Shown piece by piece: positions 31,634 through 44,098 of a DNA stretch of 64,000 nt (position 1 is the stretch's first letter; every line of letters starts with the position of its first letter). The position numbers were made by a program, and so were the translations under genes. This DNA comes from Cryoendolithus antarcticus (Eukaryota > Ascomycota > Dothideomycetes > Cladosporiales > Cladosporiaceae): positions 1 through 64,000 of the forward strand of contig NAJO01000049.1 in NCBI GenBank assembly GCA_002077065.1, written 5' to 3'. Under the pieces are notes generated by a model. The model saw only the letters and a list, made by a program, of their open reading frames with translations. It was not told the DNA's origin and did not search any database.

Positions 31634-32882
31634 ATGAATGCCGGACAGAGAAGCGCAAGGCGTCTGGCCAGTCGCAGTGGTATGGACTAGCTGCTAGAGT
31701 ATTGAGCTCGACGTTTACTGACAGTCGCGACAGCCCCCTCCTCCGAGTCCATATGCACATCCTGTCTCCTCCGCCTCTCGATACAGCCCCGACGATACGC
31801 ATCTGCCGCTGTAGCAGAGGTTGAACGACCTACACTCGATCCATCGTCACAACACATCCCACCCGTCACGGCCTCTGCGCCCCGGAAGGCCTACCGAATC
31901 CTCGCCTCCCCAGTGATCTCTCGACCACCAGTCCTCACACGACAGTTGACTGACTTCGAGAAAGCCTTCTACCTCTATCAAAAGCGACTGAATGAACGAC
32001 TCGCCCTGCCCTTCTCGAGATACTTCTACTTCAAGAAGGCAAACCCCGCGGACCTGGAGTGGAAGCGGAAGGCACGAGGGAGGAAGTCAGCTGCGAGGGA
32101 CATTGGCGTGTACTCTGGATATGGCGATGAGGCATGGAACGACGAAGTGCTCGTGGGAGACGTGACAGCGGAGCCAGACAATATGAGAGAGGCATTATTG
32201 AGGGACGCTGCTGGGCAGACGATCATTGAGGCGGAGAAGGTGACAGATGCGGAGCCTGGCAGCGACGCAGTAGCTGAAGATGCTGCAGCACTCGAAGTTG
32301 CAAGGCAAGACTTGGAATCTCGAATCGATCGGCCAATGCCCAGAGCGACAGAGGCTGATGAGAAGAACGACGTGAAGAGTCTGAATCGCAAGCTGGATCG
32401 AAGTCTATACCTATTGTTGAGGAACAAGGAGGGCAGGTGGAGGTTTCCCGAGGATCGTCTGCATGCGCGTGAGAATCTGCATCAAGTGCGTTTTGATTCT
32501 TTCGCATGACGAGAACATTGCTAACACTGCACAGGCCGCCGAGCGCATCATCGTCCAAGCAGGTGGTCTGAACATGAACACCTGGGTCGTCGGCAACCAT
32601 CCTATCGGCCACTTCCAATTCGAGTTCCCCAAGTTGCAAATTCAGGACATCCCGTACCAGAAGCCGGACGTCGAGGGCGAAAATAAGATCGTCACATATC
32701 GGCGAGAGGAGTACGGCGAGAAAGTGTTCTTCATGAAGTCGCGCATCATGGCCGGCCAGGCCGATCTGGCGAAGAACACGTTCGATGACCAGGACTTCCA
32801 GTGGCTTGCGAAGGAGGAGATTGCCGAGAAGGTGACGCCGAAGTACTGGCAGAGTATCAAGAACATGCTGGTGGAGCGCTAG
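31634..32882 (+). CDS. MRPL17: Mitochondrial large-subunit ribosomal protein mL46
   Basis: Component of the mitochondrial 54S ribosomal subunit. Three coding exons: 31634-31679, 31734-32485 and 32535-32882, giving 381 residues. Introns are 54 and 49 bp, with acceptors GACAG and CACAG. The N-terminus (MNAGQRSARRLASRS...LLRLSIQPRRYASAA) is a mitochondrial presequence. The body shows the mL46 features PPVLTRQLTDFEKAFYLYQK and the Nudix-like fold region RWRFPE...GNHPIGHFQFEF. The first exon is 15 codons long and was found from frame and splice sites. High confidence in identity, good confidence in exon 1. Confidence 0.93.
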
Positions 32883-33313
32883 AAGTGCCGCGGTCGACAC
32901 ATGGTAAAAATCCTGCCACTCAGCTGGCTTAGTCATGTAGACGGACATCGACCACCATATCGCACAGGCGCGAAAGGCTGCTTCATGTACGACGTATTGG
33001 TCTCAAGACGAGGCGACTCTGCTAGGTGCTTTGACGATGTTATACTGCATCTGACACAGTCGACTCAAGCTTCCCGCCCCGTTCCCGCACCCGGCTCCGA
33101 CGACAGCTCGATGCTGGACATCCCATGCACGCCACCACTGGAGTCCCTTCGAGTTGATGAACTTCGCACACCATAGCGAAGCGCAGCGATGGATCTTCTC
33201 GTTGCTTGCGGCCAAATCACGTCACGTACTCGACGGGCCGAGCGGATGCGTAGTCTAGGATGCATACTGCCGTTCGGTCAGTCAACGCCGAGTGAACCAG
33301 CGTCTCTGGCCGT
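32883..33313. other. Intergenic
   Basis: 3' sides of mL46 and the small membrane protein gene. Nothing recognised. Confidence 0.5.
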
Positions 33314-33604
33314 TTACCTCGAACGCGCAACAGTTTTGAGCACTCTTCGACTCTGCAAGTCTCGGAGTCGCACACGATCGACATCACTCGGAGCAATACC
33401 GGGCGTGGCTGTTGGCCCCTTGAGGATTGTACTCAATGTACACATGGCTAGGCCGGCTTCCAGGTTGCTCGGCGACATTGACGAAGTACTTCGGGATTGC
33501 AGTCGATACTGGAGGAAGGCGACCATAGCGCCGGTGATGGCGAGGACTGTAGCAAGGCAGCCAAAAATGATTGTAAGGTTGAGCTCTGCACTGCTGCTCG
33601 ACAT
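33314..33604 (-). CDS. Small single-pass membrane protein
   Basis: Open frame of 96 residues starting MSSSSAELNLT. One strong hydrophobic segment (LTIIFGCLATVLAITGAMVAF) is followed by a basic LQYRLQSR, giving a predicted single-pass topology with a cytosolic C-terminus. I do not recognise a family; the N-terminal half is typical of short Pezizomycotina membrane proteins, while the C-terminal half is low complexity. The only ATG is at 33604. A 283-codon frame on the plus strand overlaps it and is thought to be spurious. Confidence 0.5.
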   Translation of the reverse strand: MSSSSAELNLTIIFGCLATVLAITGAMVAFLQYRLQSRSTSSMSPSNLEAGLAMCTLSTILKGPTATPGIAPSDVDRVRLRDLQSRRVLKTVARSR

Positions 33605-34613
33605 GATGTGCAAGAAAAATAATATCCTGACTGCTGGTACTTTGCGTAGGGAGCAGCGCTATCTTGTAGGCAGCTTTCCGGCAGGCCATCACGCGAACAT
33701 TCGCTCTCGATTGTTTTCTGCGTCGAGGGTCATAGCAGTTCCGGTATTGCTCTCACTGCACGGCCATGGAGGGGCTTCACTGCCAGAACCCTCAATTCCT
33801 GTCTCCATGCTGTCAACATACCCAGCCAATGATGTTATCCAGACTCACCCTGCAGCGCGGTCGCATGCAGCATGGTCCGTGCCATATTCGAGGTTGATCT
33901 TGTGCGGCGGAGCCTCACTACGACGTTGCACTCTTGACACGAAATTCTACATTAGAGATAGGCCGTACGACAGCAGGAGGGCGATCTTGCCGGACGGGAG
34001 TCATGTGGTCGCAGAGAAGAGATCTCATTTTTGCATGTAAATTTCTGCAATCATGATTAGAGTTGGCACACTCGAGGAACGCACAAGGTCCTCGCTTGAC
34101 GCTGATCGATGCTTCGTGGCGCCGCTCCCGCAGCAGCGCGCTATGGACGTGGTATTGGCGGTCATCATCACAGCTTCGCTGCTTCCACCGCTTTCAACAT
34201 CCGTGCAGAACCACAATTTCATCACGATCGGCCGTGCAGATCACTCTACTTTTCTTTTAAGCTTCTGTCGATTGCTGCTTATCACTTTTCTGTACCCTGC
34301 TCAAGCATCTTCCAAACTTTCTGGCAATCAAACATGCAAGCAGTGCCGCAGAAACGCAGTGTATCATATCCTGGACCTTGCAAAGCTTGTGGCGATCTCT
34401 CTCTTCCAGGTGCTGCTGCAGACATTTGGTAACCGCAATCCAGCGGGACGAAGCTCGCGGCACTCAAGCACTGGTAGGAGCATATTGACCTGGCACTGTA
34501 AATCGCATCGAATCTGAACATTCCCTGGCTTCCGTACTCGGATTGGGGACTTGACTTTAGCGCATCTGTCTCGACGTCTACACCAGAGCTCGGACTTAGC
34601 AGAGCGTAGGACA
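33605..34613. other. Intergenic, 1 kb, no convincing gene
   Basis: Lies upstream of the C2H2 gene. Overlapping frames on both strands (33189-34040, 34053-34517, 34282-34692) have no domain or consistent start. Probably promoter and leader of the zinc-finger gene. Confidence 0.45.
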
Positions 34614-36183
34614 ATGCAGAAACGGGTAGCGAAGCGGCAATACCGTGAGTCACTCGCTCGGTGTCGCTCTTTGCGGAGCCTATACTCACCACCTTGCAGC
34701 TTCCGCGCTGCAGAAACGATTAAATGAGCTGACGCGGCAAGCTGAGACCTGGGCGGCATCGACCCAAGTTACCCATGGTACATTGGACAATCCCTCTTTG
34801 GACTCCCACCAAGCAATATCGGATGATGCCAGAGGAACCGCCACCCATGATCTATCCTCTGACTCATCAATGGCAACCTGGTCCACGCCATACTCGGCCT
34901 CGGCGTCGTTGGACGAGCAGCCTCGTGGTCGAGCACCAGCGCGAGCTGCTGGCTCTCGGCGTGCAAGTGCATCTCCAGCGACTCGCATGATCGACGAGCG
35001 CTTGGTGTGGGCGCAGCGAGAGCGATCGATTTCCGTCGGCCGCAGCGCCACACCTCCAATGTCGCCGTTCCGGGAGAGCTCACCATTCTATTCTGCGGCC
35101 AATTCTCCAAGATCCAGCCATGCTGACGACACGGGTAGTGTATCTCCAGCTGAGCTGACGAATGACCACAGCTGGTACTCGTCACCGGCTCCGCTCGCTA
35201 ACACGTGGTCTCCATTGATAGATCAAATTGCAAACGACCCACAGCAAGACTGCCACTGGAAGACGCATGTAACCAGACGAAGGCCACATCATTCATATAA
35301 ATGTACCTACTGCGGGAGCGGGTTCTATATGCGCGCCGCCCTCAAGAACCATATGGTGCGCTCACATGGTTCATATTACGCCAAGATCGTGGTTGGCGAG
35401 CGACATGCGCAAGATTCGAGCTTAGGAAGTGGCATCTCAAGAGCGACATCCGTTGACTTCTCCACAGTGGACAGACCCAGTGATTTCCATCGCCCGCAAT
35501 CGCATGAGGCGCAGGCCCAGGGTGAGCAGCGCATCACACCAGCGGAAGATCACGAACGTCTTGGATCGGTTGTACTCCGGCCAGACAGGCTCAGCGAGGT
35601 GGTCGCAGGTCACGGTCTCCCGTCGATTGTCACATCGACCAGTGCCCGAGGGACCTTCCCGCAGTCGAGGCACAGCGTTGCCGATTCTTCCCAAGTCGAT
35701 ACTGACGACGTTGATGGATCGAAGCTCTTTCTCGATCGAGACAATCCTAATGAAGCCGACCATCCCCTGGACAACATACCCTCGTCACTTCACGGCGACG
35801 TGCATGACTTGACCGAGTCCCCCGAGCATGGCAGCCATTGTGTTGCCTCCCACGACAATCGCTACGCTTGCACAATTGGTATCTGTAAGAAAACGTTCTC
35901 GAGACGCTCGATCCTCGTAAATCATCGACGTACACATACTGGCGAGACGCCATTTAGATGCGATTTCGGGTGCGGGCAGCGATTCAGACAGAGGAACGAC
36001 CAACATCGACATCAGAGGACGGTACATGCCAAAGAGAAGCGGTTCATCTGCGGCGAGGCGACGGAAAGCATGGCGTGGGGATGTGGCAAGCGATTCGCCA
36101 GGAAAGATGGCTTGCTGGAGCACCAGCAGAGAACAGAGAAGGGGAGACAGTGTGTGTCCGATAAGCCGTCGGTAATGATATAG
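34614..36183 (+). CDS. C2H2 zinc-finger regulator, Crz1-like third finger
   Basis: Predicted nuclear DNA-binding protein of 504 residues. Exons 34614-34644 and 34700-36183; the 55-bp intron runs from GTGAGT to TTGCAG. A lone C2H2-type finger lies mid-protein (YKCTYCGSGFYMRAALKNH...H). The C-terminus has two close fingers (CTIGICKKTFSRRSILVNH..., CDFGCGQRFRQRNDQHRH...) and a third atypical one (C...WGCGKRFARKDGLLEHQ) resembling the last finger of Crz1-type regulators. A Ser/Arg-rich region (RRASASPATR, GRSATPPMSPF) could hold phosphorylation sites. The first exon, with only ten codons, was inferred from frame. Target genes are unknown; a Crz1 ortholog is possible but unproven. Confidence 0.8.
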
Positions 36184-36462
36184 TATACTCGCAGTGTAGA
36201 CTGCAACAGATATCAACTGATCACCGATAATCTCTGCTTGAGATGCAGTTGGTGTACGCCAACCCGAGCTTCTCCAGGTCAATGTATCGGTTCCGTGACT
36301 TGATGCTTAGCATATGTGAGATTCATCGTGCATGAAATGCGCTGGCACACGCATGTTCGTCACCTCACCGACGCCACCGAGGCCTCCACACCCCACCAGT
36401 TGCTCAGCTTGGCGGGGATCGTCAGACAAACGCCGGGCGCGAGACCTCAACTTAGATTACGC

Positions 36463-39000
36463 ATGATGGCGGAAACAACACAGGGCAGTGGGAATGGGGG
36501 AGTAGATCTAGAGAAGGAGCTATCGTGCTCGGTATGTTAGCATTCCTCAGACGTATAAGAAGTCTGGAGACTGATTTGCCCGTAGATCTGCACAGACGTC
36601 CTCTACCAACCTTTGACCCTCCTCGACTGCCTTCATACCTTTTGCGGATCTTGCTTGAAAGAATGGTTCACATGGCAGGCGACCGCAGCAGCGCGATCGC
36701 GAAAGCGTACGCAGCCATACTCGTGCCCATCATGTCGAGCCGAAGTGCGCGACACGAGGCCAAATGCTACCGTCACGACGTTGCTAGATATGTTCCTGAG
36801 AGCCAACCCGGCGCGAGGGAAGACAGAGGCAGAGATGGCTGAGATGCGCCGGCACTACAAGCCTGGAGATAATGTGATCCCGAAGGTCGATACAGAAGAG
36901 GGTTCAGACGACAGTGAGGACGAGCGACTACTGGGCCAGACTATGGCGCTGAGTATGGCGGACATAGACCCAGCTGTGGAAGCGAACAGACGATCTCGTG
37001 TCAACGAGCAGCGGGTGGACCGCCGCGCTCGTCAGCAGCAGACAAACGCGCCTCGGGTGCGAGACACGACGAGCAGACAGCAGCCCAGTGCTTGGGCAGC
37101 GCAGCGTGCTAGAGACGTCGAGGAGAGACAGGTTGAGCATCAGCCAAGTTTGCGCAGCCTCTTGAGCGCATCAGAAGCAGATTCGCAGGAAGTGCAATCC
37201 GAGATCATGCAGTCGATCATGGCATCAGGTGTACTGGACGGAATCGATATCGAGAACCTTACACCTCAACAGGAGGAAGCATTGACTGAGCGTATTGCTG
37301 CGGAGTATCGTAGACGACAGCGACGTAGAGATCGATCACATAATCGTGATCGGAGCTCGAGGACTGACAGCGAAGCACGATCCGGCGCAGTGAATGTGAC
37401 TACGGATCGTGGTGCTGCGGATGTTGCCTCAAGTCAAAGCAGAAATCGACCTCCTATATCGCGACCACATCTGTTTGAGCAGACACTACAGGAACCTAGG
37501 ACGAGACACAACAGATCTACAAGTAACACGAGCCAACGAAGTGATCGATCCTCTCATCGAACATCTGAAGGCACGACTCACTCAGCTGCGCGATCAGCGA
37601 CGGATCTCACATCTGCTCAACCCACAGAGCAGCGGCCAGCTCGCCACAGGCGACCATCAGACTCAAATCGAAGAGTCACTGATCCGGAAGGACAACGCGA
37701 AGTCATACATGCAGAGAGGGCTCGTCAGTCCTCGGGACCACATCGATCCTCTATTGACACTGCTCGACCCACTATCCATCCGCTGGAGGCCGTGCGACAG
37801 CAGTCAGGTGTTACTAACAACAGCTCACCCAACCTCGTGACTCCATATCCAGTAGACCGGCCTGCACCAGATCAGTCTGTTCGCCCTTCACAGTCCTTGG
37901 CAGCCTTTGCGCCCGAGATTGTCCAGTCACAGCCCGAGCCTAGCATGATGGTGCCGGCAGTCGTCTGCAAACGATGTGGGCGAAATGACATCCAGCATGA
38001 GCTGCACTATCACTGCGCGGAGTGCGATGATGGCAACTTCGACCTCTGTCTGTCATGCTATCGCTCTGGTCAGGGCTGCAAACACTGGTTCGGCTTTGGC
38101 TTCCTCGCTTGGGCGCGATGGGAACAAGCTTTGACACAGGAAGGCGGGCAACAAAGTGTCGAAAGACCGCATATACTGATGGCACGCAGGTTCAGGAAGA
38201 CAGACCAAACTGGTCAAGGCACAGATCCGGCTCAATCACTACAAGCCGGCGCATGCTGTGAACGATGCTTTCAATTCACGAATGCTTGCTACTATCACTG
38301 CTACATCTGCCTCGAAGGCGCTTGGGGCTACTGTAGCTCATGTGTGAACAAAGGCTGGCACTGCACTCACCCTCTCCTCCCCGTTCAGCACATGAGCACG
38401 CTCCGACAAGGGCAGGACGCCACTTCTAAAGCAAACTTCGTCTTTCTGCCTCATTTGCCTGAGCACACCTACGCTGTGCTATTCGTGCAGCAAGACTGCG
38501 ATGTCTGCCATCGTGGCTTATCGCCCGATGACACCCACTTCCACTGCAGCACCTGCAACGACGGCGATTATGACGTTTGCAATGAGTGCTACCACAATCT
38601 CGTCGCGCAAGGCAAAATCTCGGCCGCAAATGGCACCACCGGATGGCGGCGCTGCCTCAAAGGCCATCGCATGGCCGTCATCGGCTCCCAAGACGCTGGT
38701 CACACGGGAAAGCAGCGAGTCGTCGTCCGCGAGCCTGTTGGCGGCTGGGCGCTGAAAGAAGACGAGGCAGAGCTGGCAGCTCAGCAGACCTCGCCGCTTG
38801 TGCCACCTGATGGCGGCGTTGGCATGAGGTGTTTGGCGTTGTGGAACAGGTTCGTGGGCGATGGGATCGGAGACGAGATCTCGTTCCCCAAAAATGCTGA
38901 GATCAGGGAGGCGGAGAGGATGAACGAGGACTGGTTCTGGGGAGTCTACGCTGGCATGAAGGGCCTGTTTCCGGCGAATCATGTGAGGGTGTTGGGGTGA
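36463..39000 (+). CDS. RING, triple ZZ zinc finger and SH3 protein
   Basis: Predicted ubiquitin ligase of 827 residues. Exons 36463-36531 and 36586-39000; the 54-bp intron runs from GTATGT to CGTAG and falls inside the RING. Domains in order: RING at about 20-75 (CSICTDVLYQPL...CLHTFCGSC...CPSC), a long Arg/Ser/Gln-rich disordered region, three ZZ-type zinc fingers near 483-527, 579-621 and 660-715 (for example CKRCGRNDIQHELHYHCAEC), and a C-terminal SH3 domain from about 770 (CLALWNRF...DEISF...DWFWGVY...GLFPANHVRVL). The RING is close to the CHFR type. ATG codons at 36463 and 36466 are adjacent; either may be used. SH3 and ZZ modules suggest an adaptor role, perhaps recognising N-terminal or modified-histone ligands, but this is inference. 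Confidence 0.9.
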
Positions 39001-39191
39001 TGCAATCCCCATACTTCGGGCCAAGCCATGACATGACAGAGACACGAACGGGAGACCTGAAGAGGAGCTCAAAGAATCGGATCGTTAGATCCAGCAAACC
39101 ACGTCCTTTGTACCCATGGGATATCAGGTTCGAGATGCTTTATTGAGATGCCGCATCCTCAATAAACTTCCAGAAAGCTCTCATCAACGAT

Positions 39192-39758
39192 ATGGCCAAG
39201 GTAACAGCACGCAAACGCAAGCCTTACGTAGTGCCCGCCACACGCCCAAGAATAGGCGGCAAAAGTATCGCGACGCTCGAACGAATCTTCCCCGGTCTGG
39301 AAGTCCAGGCTGCGGCGTCGCTTCCCACAACCACGATCAGGACAGACCGCACACCATGTACGACAGGCTTGAAAGCAGATACATTTCGCTGTGCTGCCTG
39401 CCCTCTCGAAGCAGCTGACCATTTCCTCTGCCTACCTACACACCCTTGTCTCTGGAACAATCCCATCATCGCCCATCGCGCTCACGCACAGCGCCGAATT
39501 TGGCTGAAGCAGCCGCCGACCAAGCTTTGTAATGGACGTGCGAGCAGAGCGTACGGTCGCATGGTGGACGAGAACGGCGTCGAGGAGGTACGGATGATGG
39601 TTGTGCCTCCTGGCCAGAAGCCGTGGGACGCTTGGAATGTCTACGTGGAGAAGTTGTATGCATTGTTGATGCTGCCGGGCGAGAGAGGAGAGCGCGCATC
39701 AAGAGGAGTGTGGGAGGAGGACAGAGACAGGAGAGGCAGATGGCTGGACGAGCTGTAG
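39192..39758 (+). CDS. Orphan protein of 188 residues
   Basis: No family recognised. The frame starts at ATG 39192 (tATGGCCAAG) and stays open to 39758. The protein is basic at the N-terminus (MAKVTARKRKPYVVPATRPR), has a Cys patch (FRCAACPLEAADHFLC) and ends in a charged, helix-prone tail (EEDRDRRGRWLDEL). It starts about 190 bp after the stop of the RING-ZZ-SH3 gene on the same strand. Frames on the opposite strand overlap it, so it may be a chance frame, but length and composition favour a gene. Confidence 0.5.
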   Translation: MAKVTARKRKPYVVPATRPRIGGKSIATLERIFPGLEVQAAASLPTTTIRTDRTPCTTGLKADTFRCAACPLEAADHFLCLPTHPCLWNNPIIAHRAHAQRRIWLKQPPTKLCNGRASRAYGRMVDENGVEEVRMMVVPPGQKPWDAWNVYVEKLYALLMLPGERGERASRGVWEEDRDRRGRWLDEL

Positions 39759-42700
39759 GAAGTTGAGTGTTACGGGATCAAGCAGGTGGCATGCATGCGA
39801 ACGAGACAGAGTGCACAGTAACGAAGCTGGAGGTGACGAGAAGTGCGCATGCAAGTCATAAGTTTCTGCCGAGACCCATGAGAGCCGCCGTCTACAGTGA
39901 CGGCATACCAGCGCTGCTGCAAGCGAAGCGGCGACTAGAGTACGGACATATATGCCGGTAGATGCACCGCAAACCGTCGAACAGACTGATGTGCCATCTC
40001 GCGACACGATAACCATGGTCGACACTCGGACCATTGTCTGCATTCAGAGATGTCGGAGTGTTTGCTGTCGCGAACCACAACCGACGTTGAGAGTCCGAAT
40101 ACGCGCGACCCATTCAGCCCGCATGCAGCTACCGGCACATAAATCCATCCTAGTCAATAGCACAGCAAGCCACGGTCGTGCACGAAAAGTTGCACCATGA
40201 ACATCGTTACCATACCCTGTCATACGTGTACGACCACCCTGTCAAACTCGTCTGCCGTATTCAGCGATGCGGGCAACAGCTGTCATATTCGTTCGCTGCA
40301 AGTACCCTCTCGCTGCAATATCTTCTGGTCGGATTCCTCCGGCCTACAAGGGTAGCGAGGCTGGACCATGCAGTCAGCTGCATGTGACCTGGCTCTCACA
40401 ATGCCCGAAGTTCGGTACCATATAGGTACACCTCGGGGCATTCTGACTCGGGGATCGACGGTTGCGAGGATGTTCGTCACGGTGGTATTGGGACTTTACC
40501 GGATATGCTCGTACCGCACGTTCGCGTTATGGGCTATACACTAAACTTTATGGATGTTGACTGCTTTATCCACTTACCAACGATCTAGTGTCGTTTCAAG
40601 TCAGGCTTCATCATGTGACGGATGGAGGAGAACGGAGCATAGTATCTATTGTAGCTGTACCAACGTTCACCATTTGCGCTGACAAATGTAGCTCATGTGG
40701 GAGAAGTCCAAGGGCTTCGCAGTAGGAGACGGGGAATGTATGAAAGCAGCCGCTTACTCTTGCCGCCAATTGATCGATTCAATAATACGACGCGGTTATT
40801 GTCTGCAGCGCTAAGCAGCGACGCGAGCTTCGCATAATGTCGTTGGAGTGCCTTGACGACGTCCCATGTCGGTCCTTCGGCAGTCGCAGAGCGGAGTACC
40901 CAGAGTCTTTACGATCGTCACAGCTTGATCTAGGTCGGGTCAATGTCGCTGTATCAGTAGATCGCTCGAGTGTCGTGCTGCACCTATAAGTGTTGTGATC
41001 CGGTCCAGACTTACATGCACTTTGTCTGTCACAGCGTGAGTGCAAGGCGAGTTCGCAGTAGCTGCGAGTGGCCGCTACGCGCCAACAAGCTCGATGCTAC
41101 ATCAAAGCGCATTATCACGGTCAGTTCGTGGATGGTACCTCTCCACGGCATCGCGTCGACATGCTTGCAAGAGTGATATAGGCGAGGTTGACACAAGTGA
41201 AACTTAAGCCTGTCGGCTACATTCCTGGCAAGCTACTCCATCGCGCGGCAATGGGCCACATCGGCAATGCGTTAGTTTTGCAATGAAGTCAGCTAGTACC
41301 GTAGTACGTCCTATCGCTCCACATAGTTCGGAGCGCCTCCCCGCGTGATCGCGCTCCCGTCGGGGTTCGATTATGATTCCGAGCGATCAGTAAGACCTTT
41401 CATTGCGCGTAAGCGGCGAATTCCGAGATGACCATGTCGCTACCATGGAAAGCGCCCTGTGGTATTGCTCTGAGTATTGACGGTGCCTGGGACTCGTCAG
41501 CGCTCCGAGCGCAGTCTGCGGCTTCCGTCATCGTAGCGCATCATGAGTCGCGTGTGTCGATAGCTCCAGCCGCACGAGGAATGGACCATGTGCCAGACAT
41601 CGTTCGGGGCCGTGTAGTTGCTCCTGAGGATATGTAACGAAACCAGGGTCATCTGAACCAACGGCTTCGTTCGGCCATGACAGTCGAGCCGTTAGACCCG
41701 TTTCCGCAACGGGTTTCGGGCGACCGTTTTCTGCCAGCAGAGGGTCGGGGCGCTGGCGCATGGCGGACGAGTCAGTGCCCAGCAATTTAATATTCGCTCG
41801 ACTGGATAATTGCGAGCCAGTCTCGAGAGGGACATATTCGCTCGTAGGCAACACGGAAAGAGTGGACATTTCCACACGTCCGAAACAACCAATCTCGAGC
41901 GATGTAACCCGGAAGCGAGTCCTCCAGTGCGATCGAAACAGTCCAATAATCGCAGTGAAGTCTAGAAGAGGTGAGACATTCTCAACTCGCGTAAAGTCCC
42001 ACGCCGACTGTCGAGCGAAGCGGGCCACATTCGGATGTCGAAGTAAGACAGACCAAACCCGTTTCGAAAGCGTGGGAGGCTGAAAGGGGGCTGCTTCGGA
42101 GGACCGGCAACACGGTCGAGCCGTGTGTGGGTGCAAAGTGACAGGGAGATCGTAGCGAGCTCCATTTGTGCAACGGCCTCAGACCTGGTTCGACCGATGA
42201 ATGCACCTTGTACGATGGTGGCGGGCGTTAGACCACGTGGGTACGCTCGAACCGTTGTGGTTACGCGGAGCTTCCTGATTGGTTGAGTCGCGTGGAATTC
42301 CGTGATTTATGCACTCCAGTGCTTCCAGGACGTGATTCCAGAGCTTGTAACGTTTGTAGATGTGCTCAAAGTCGAGGTCTGGAGTAAGGCACACTGATAA
42401 AACAGCCATGCTGGCTTCAGTGTTCTGGGGTGTCCTTGCTATAGCGGTCTGGTCTGTCCATATTCCAGATACAGGTATGCTGTCTGCGCATCATGTTGCT
42501 GCTGGACTAGGCGCAGTGAAGTGCCGAGATGACTGTATACAAGCGAACCATCTGACTGCTCCAACCTAAGGCATGCTGGCCACTCTGTAGCTGCACGTCT
42601 GATTCGTGCAGAAACAGCCCGGTCAGTGCTCGCTCAAAGCGCGCAATTATGACACGATCCATGAGCGGTGAAGGTGGAGGTGCTGACGGAACCGGAAGAA

Positions 42701-44098
42701 TGTCAGCCATCATGGTGAGAATGGAGGCGTCTCGGTCTGTTCGGCTCGACCCCCGAGCAGCATTTAACAGCCCGCGGGCGTACCTTCGTATCCAAGCATT
42801 CATAGTCGCTACATCACAATCCTGGACACGATCACACTTGGCAAGTCTGCAGATAATCGCGGCGACCTTCAGGATCAGTCACAGGCCCATCAGCCTCGGC
42901 GACAGCGTCCGTCCCGTGCACGGCGACGGCTCAGAGTGCGGGCGTGTGACACCTTGCGCGCGACTGTGTGCGCCACACTCTTCTGCAGAGCGGTGGAGAA
43001 TCTTACACCACCAACCCGGTTCACGCGCGCATCCTCGGGCCATAGCGGCGGCGTTGGGTTTGATTGATGAATGATCCCATGCAGGATTGCGTAGTAATTT
43101 CTGAGCACTCTACCTACCCGAGCTGCACCGAGCGTCACTTCCATGATCCCACAAATTGGGCTGGGCCGTCTCCTGGTCACACCTCGACATGAAATCCGAC
43201 TGCCTGGCTCGCCGACACATTCATCAGATCGGGGCATGCTCGCTTGCAGACATACCCGCGTCTGGTCTGACCTTGGGCTGTGCTGCACTACGACATCAAC
43301 AATAACGCGAAGCGATGCCCGCTTGACTTGCCCCGGTTCACAGACGCTTCGCACCCCGGTCAAGAAACTCCTTGTACTCGCTACCAGAAAATCAACGTCT
43401 CTCCAGCCGGTGCCAGGCCGACTTTGGCAGCACCACCATGGTCGTAACTGCTAGCTTGCAGCACCTGGTTCACGTTCATGCATGTGTGAGAAAATGGACA
43501 GAGACCTGCATATACATTATGTCGCAGGTTGGCCATCAGCAAGGTAAGATACATACGCACTAAGTACCCTCTCTTGTTCACACATCATCTTCGTGTTATC
43601 CCTGTCCGCGGCGGAGGTGTCCTTTGCAGCACCGCTTCCTGCAAGCATCGCAATTCCAAGGTCCGGGCACAGATATTGTGCGCTCTCAGTGCTACCTTCA
43701 AAGACCCACTTCATTTCCTTCACTCGTGCACAAGGCGCGCGCACTCCTTCACCTTATCTGCAGCCTACTCCACCGACCTGCCTACCCTTCACCGACTACA
43801 TTGCACGGCGTTAGTCCGCGGTTTGCATGACTCGAATTGGCCGCTTAACATATGCGATGCCATAAGCACTGCTCGTGGCCACAGCATTCGATATATGCTC
43901 CGATCCTGCGGTAGCTTTCAAATTGCCTTGCGATATCCATCGGCTGACCAAAGACGCGGTGGACGACTGCAAACCAACGCTTGTGGACGCCATCAGTGAC
44001 GCAAATAATTACCTTACGCAGGATTGCCAGGATTTTGTCGAGACCTCTAGACAGGCGCGGCCTATATTGCTCGAGACACTGGAAGCGAATTTGTGTCC
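39759..44098. other. 4.3-kb stretch with no convincing gene
   Basis: The longest gap in the window. Many frames of 60-200 codons overlap on both strands with no domain, no consistent start and no supported introns. Not obviously AT-rich. It contains a perfect hairpin at 41696-41714. It may hold a long promoter or leader of the velvet gene at its right end, a noncoding RNA, or decayed repeats; none can be shown. Confidence 0.45.

Noticed and set aside
33189..34040. 283-codon plus-strand open frame with an ATG start
   Set aside because: It overlaps a shorter minus-strand frame with a clear membrane segment; composition looks random and no domain is visible. Kept as possible but unsupported.
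41528..42136. 202-codon minus-strand frame in the gene-poor stretch
   Set aside because: Overlapping frames of similar length occur on the other strand; no domain or repeat similarity found.
42408..42569. Short frame with a hydrophobic start (MLASVFWGVLAIAVW), a possible small secreted protein
   Set aside because: Only 53 codons, with no supporting introns, Cys pattern or neighbouring evidence.
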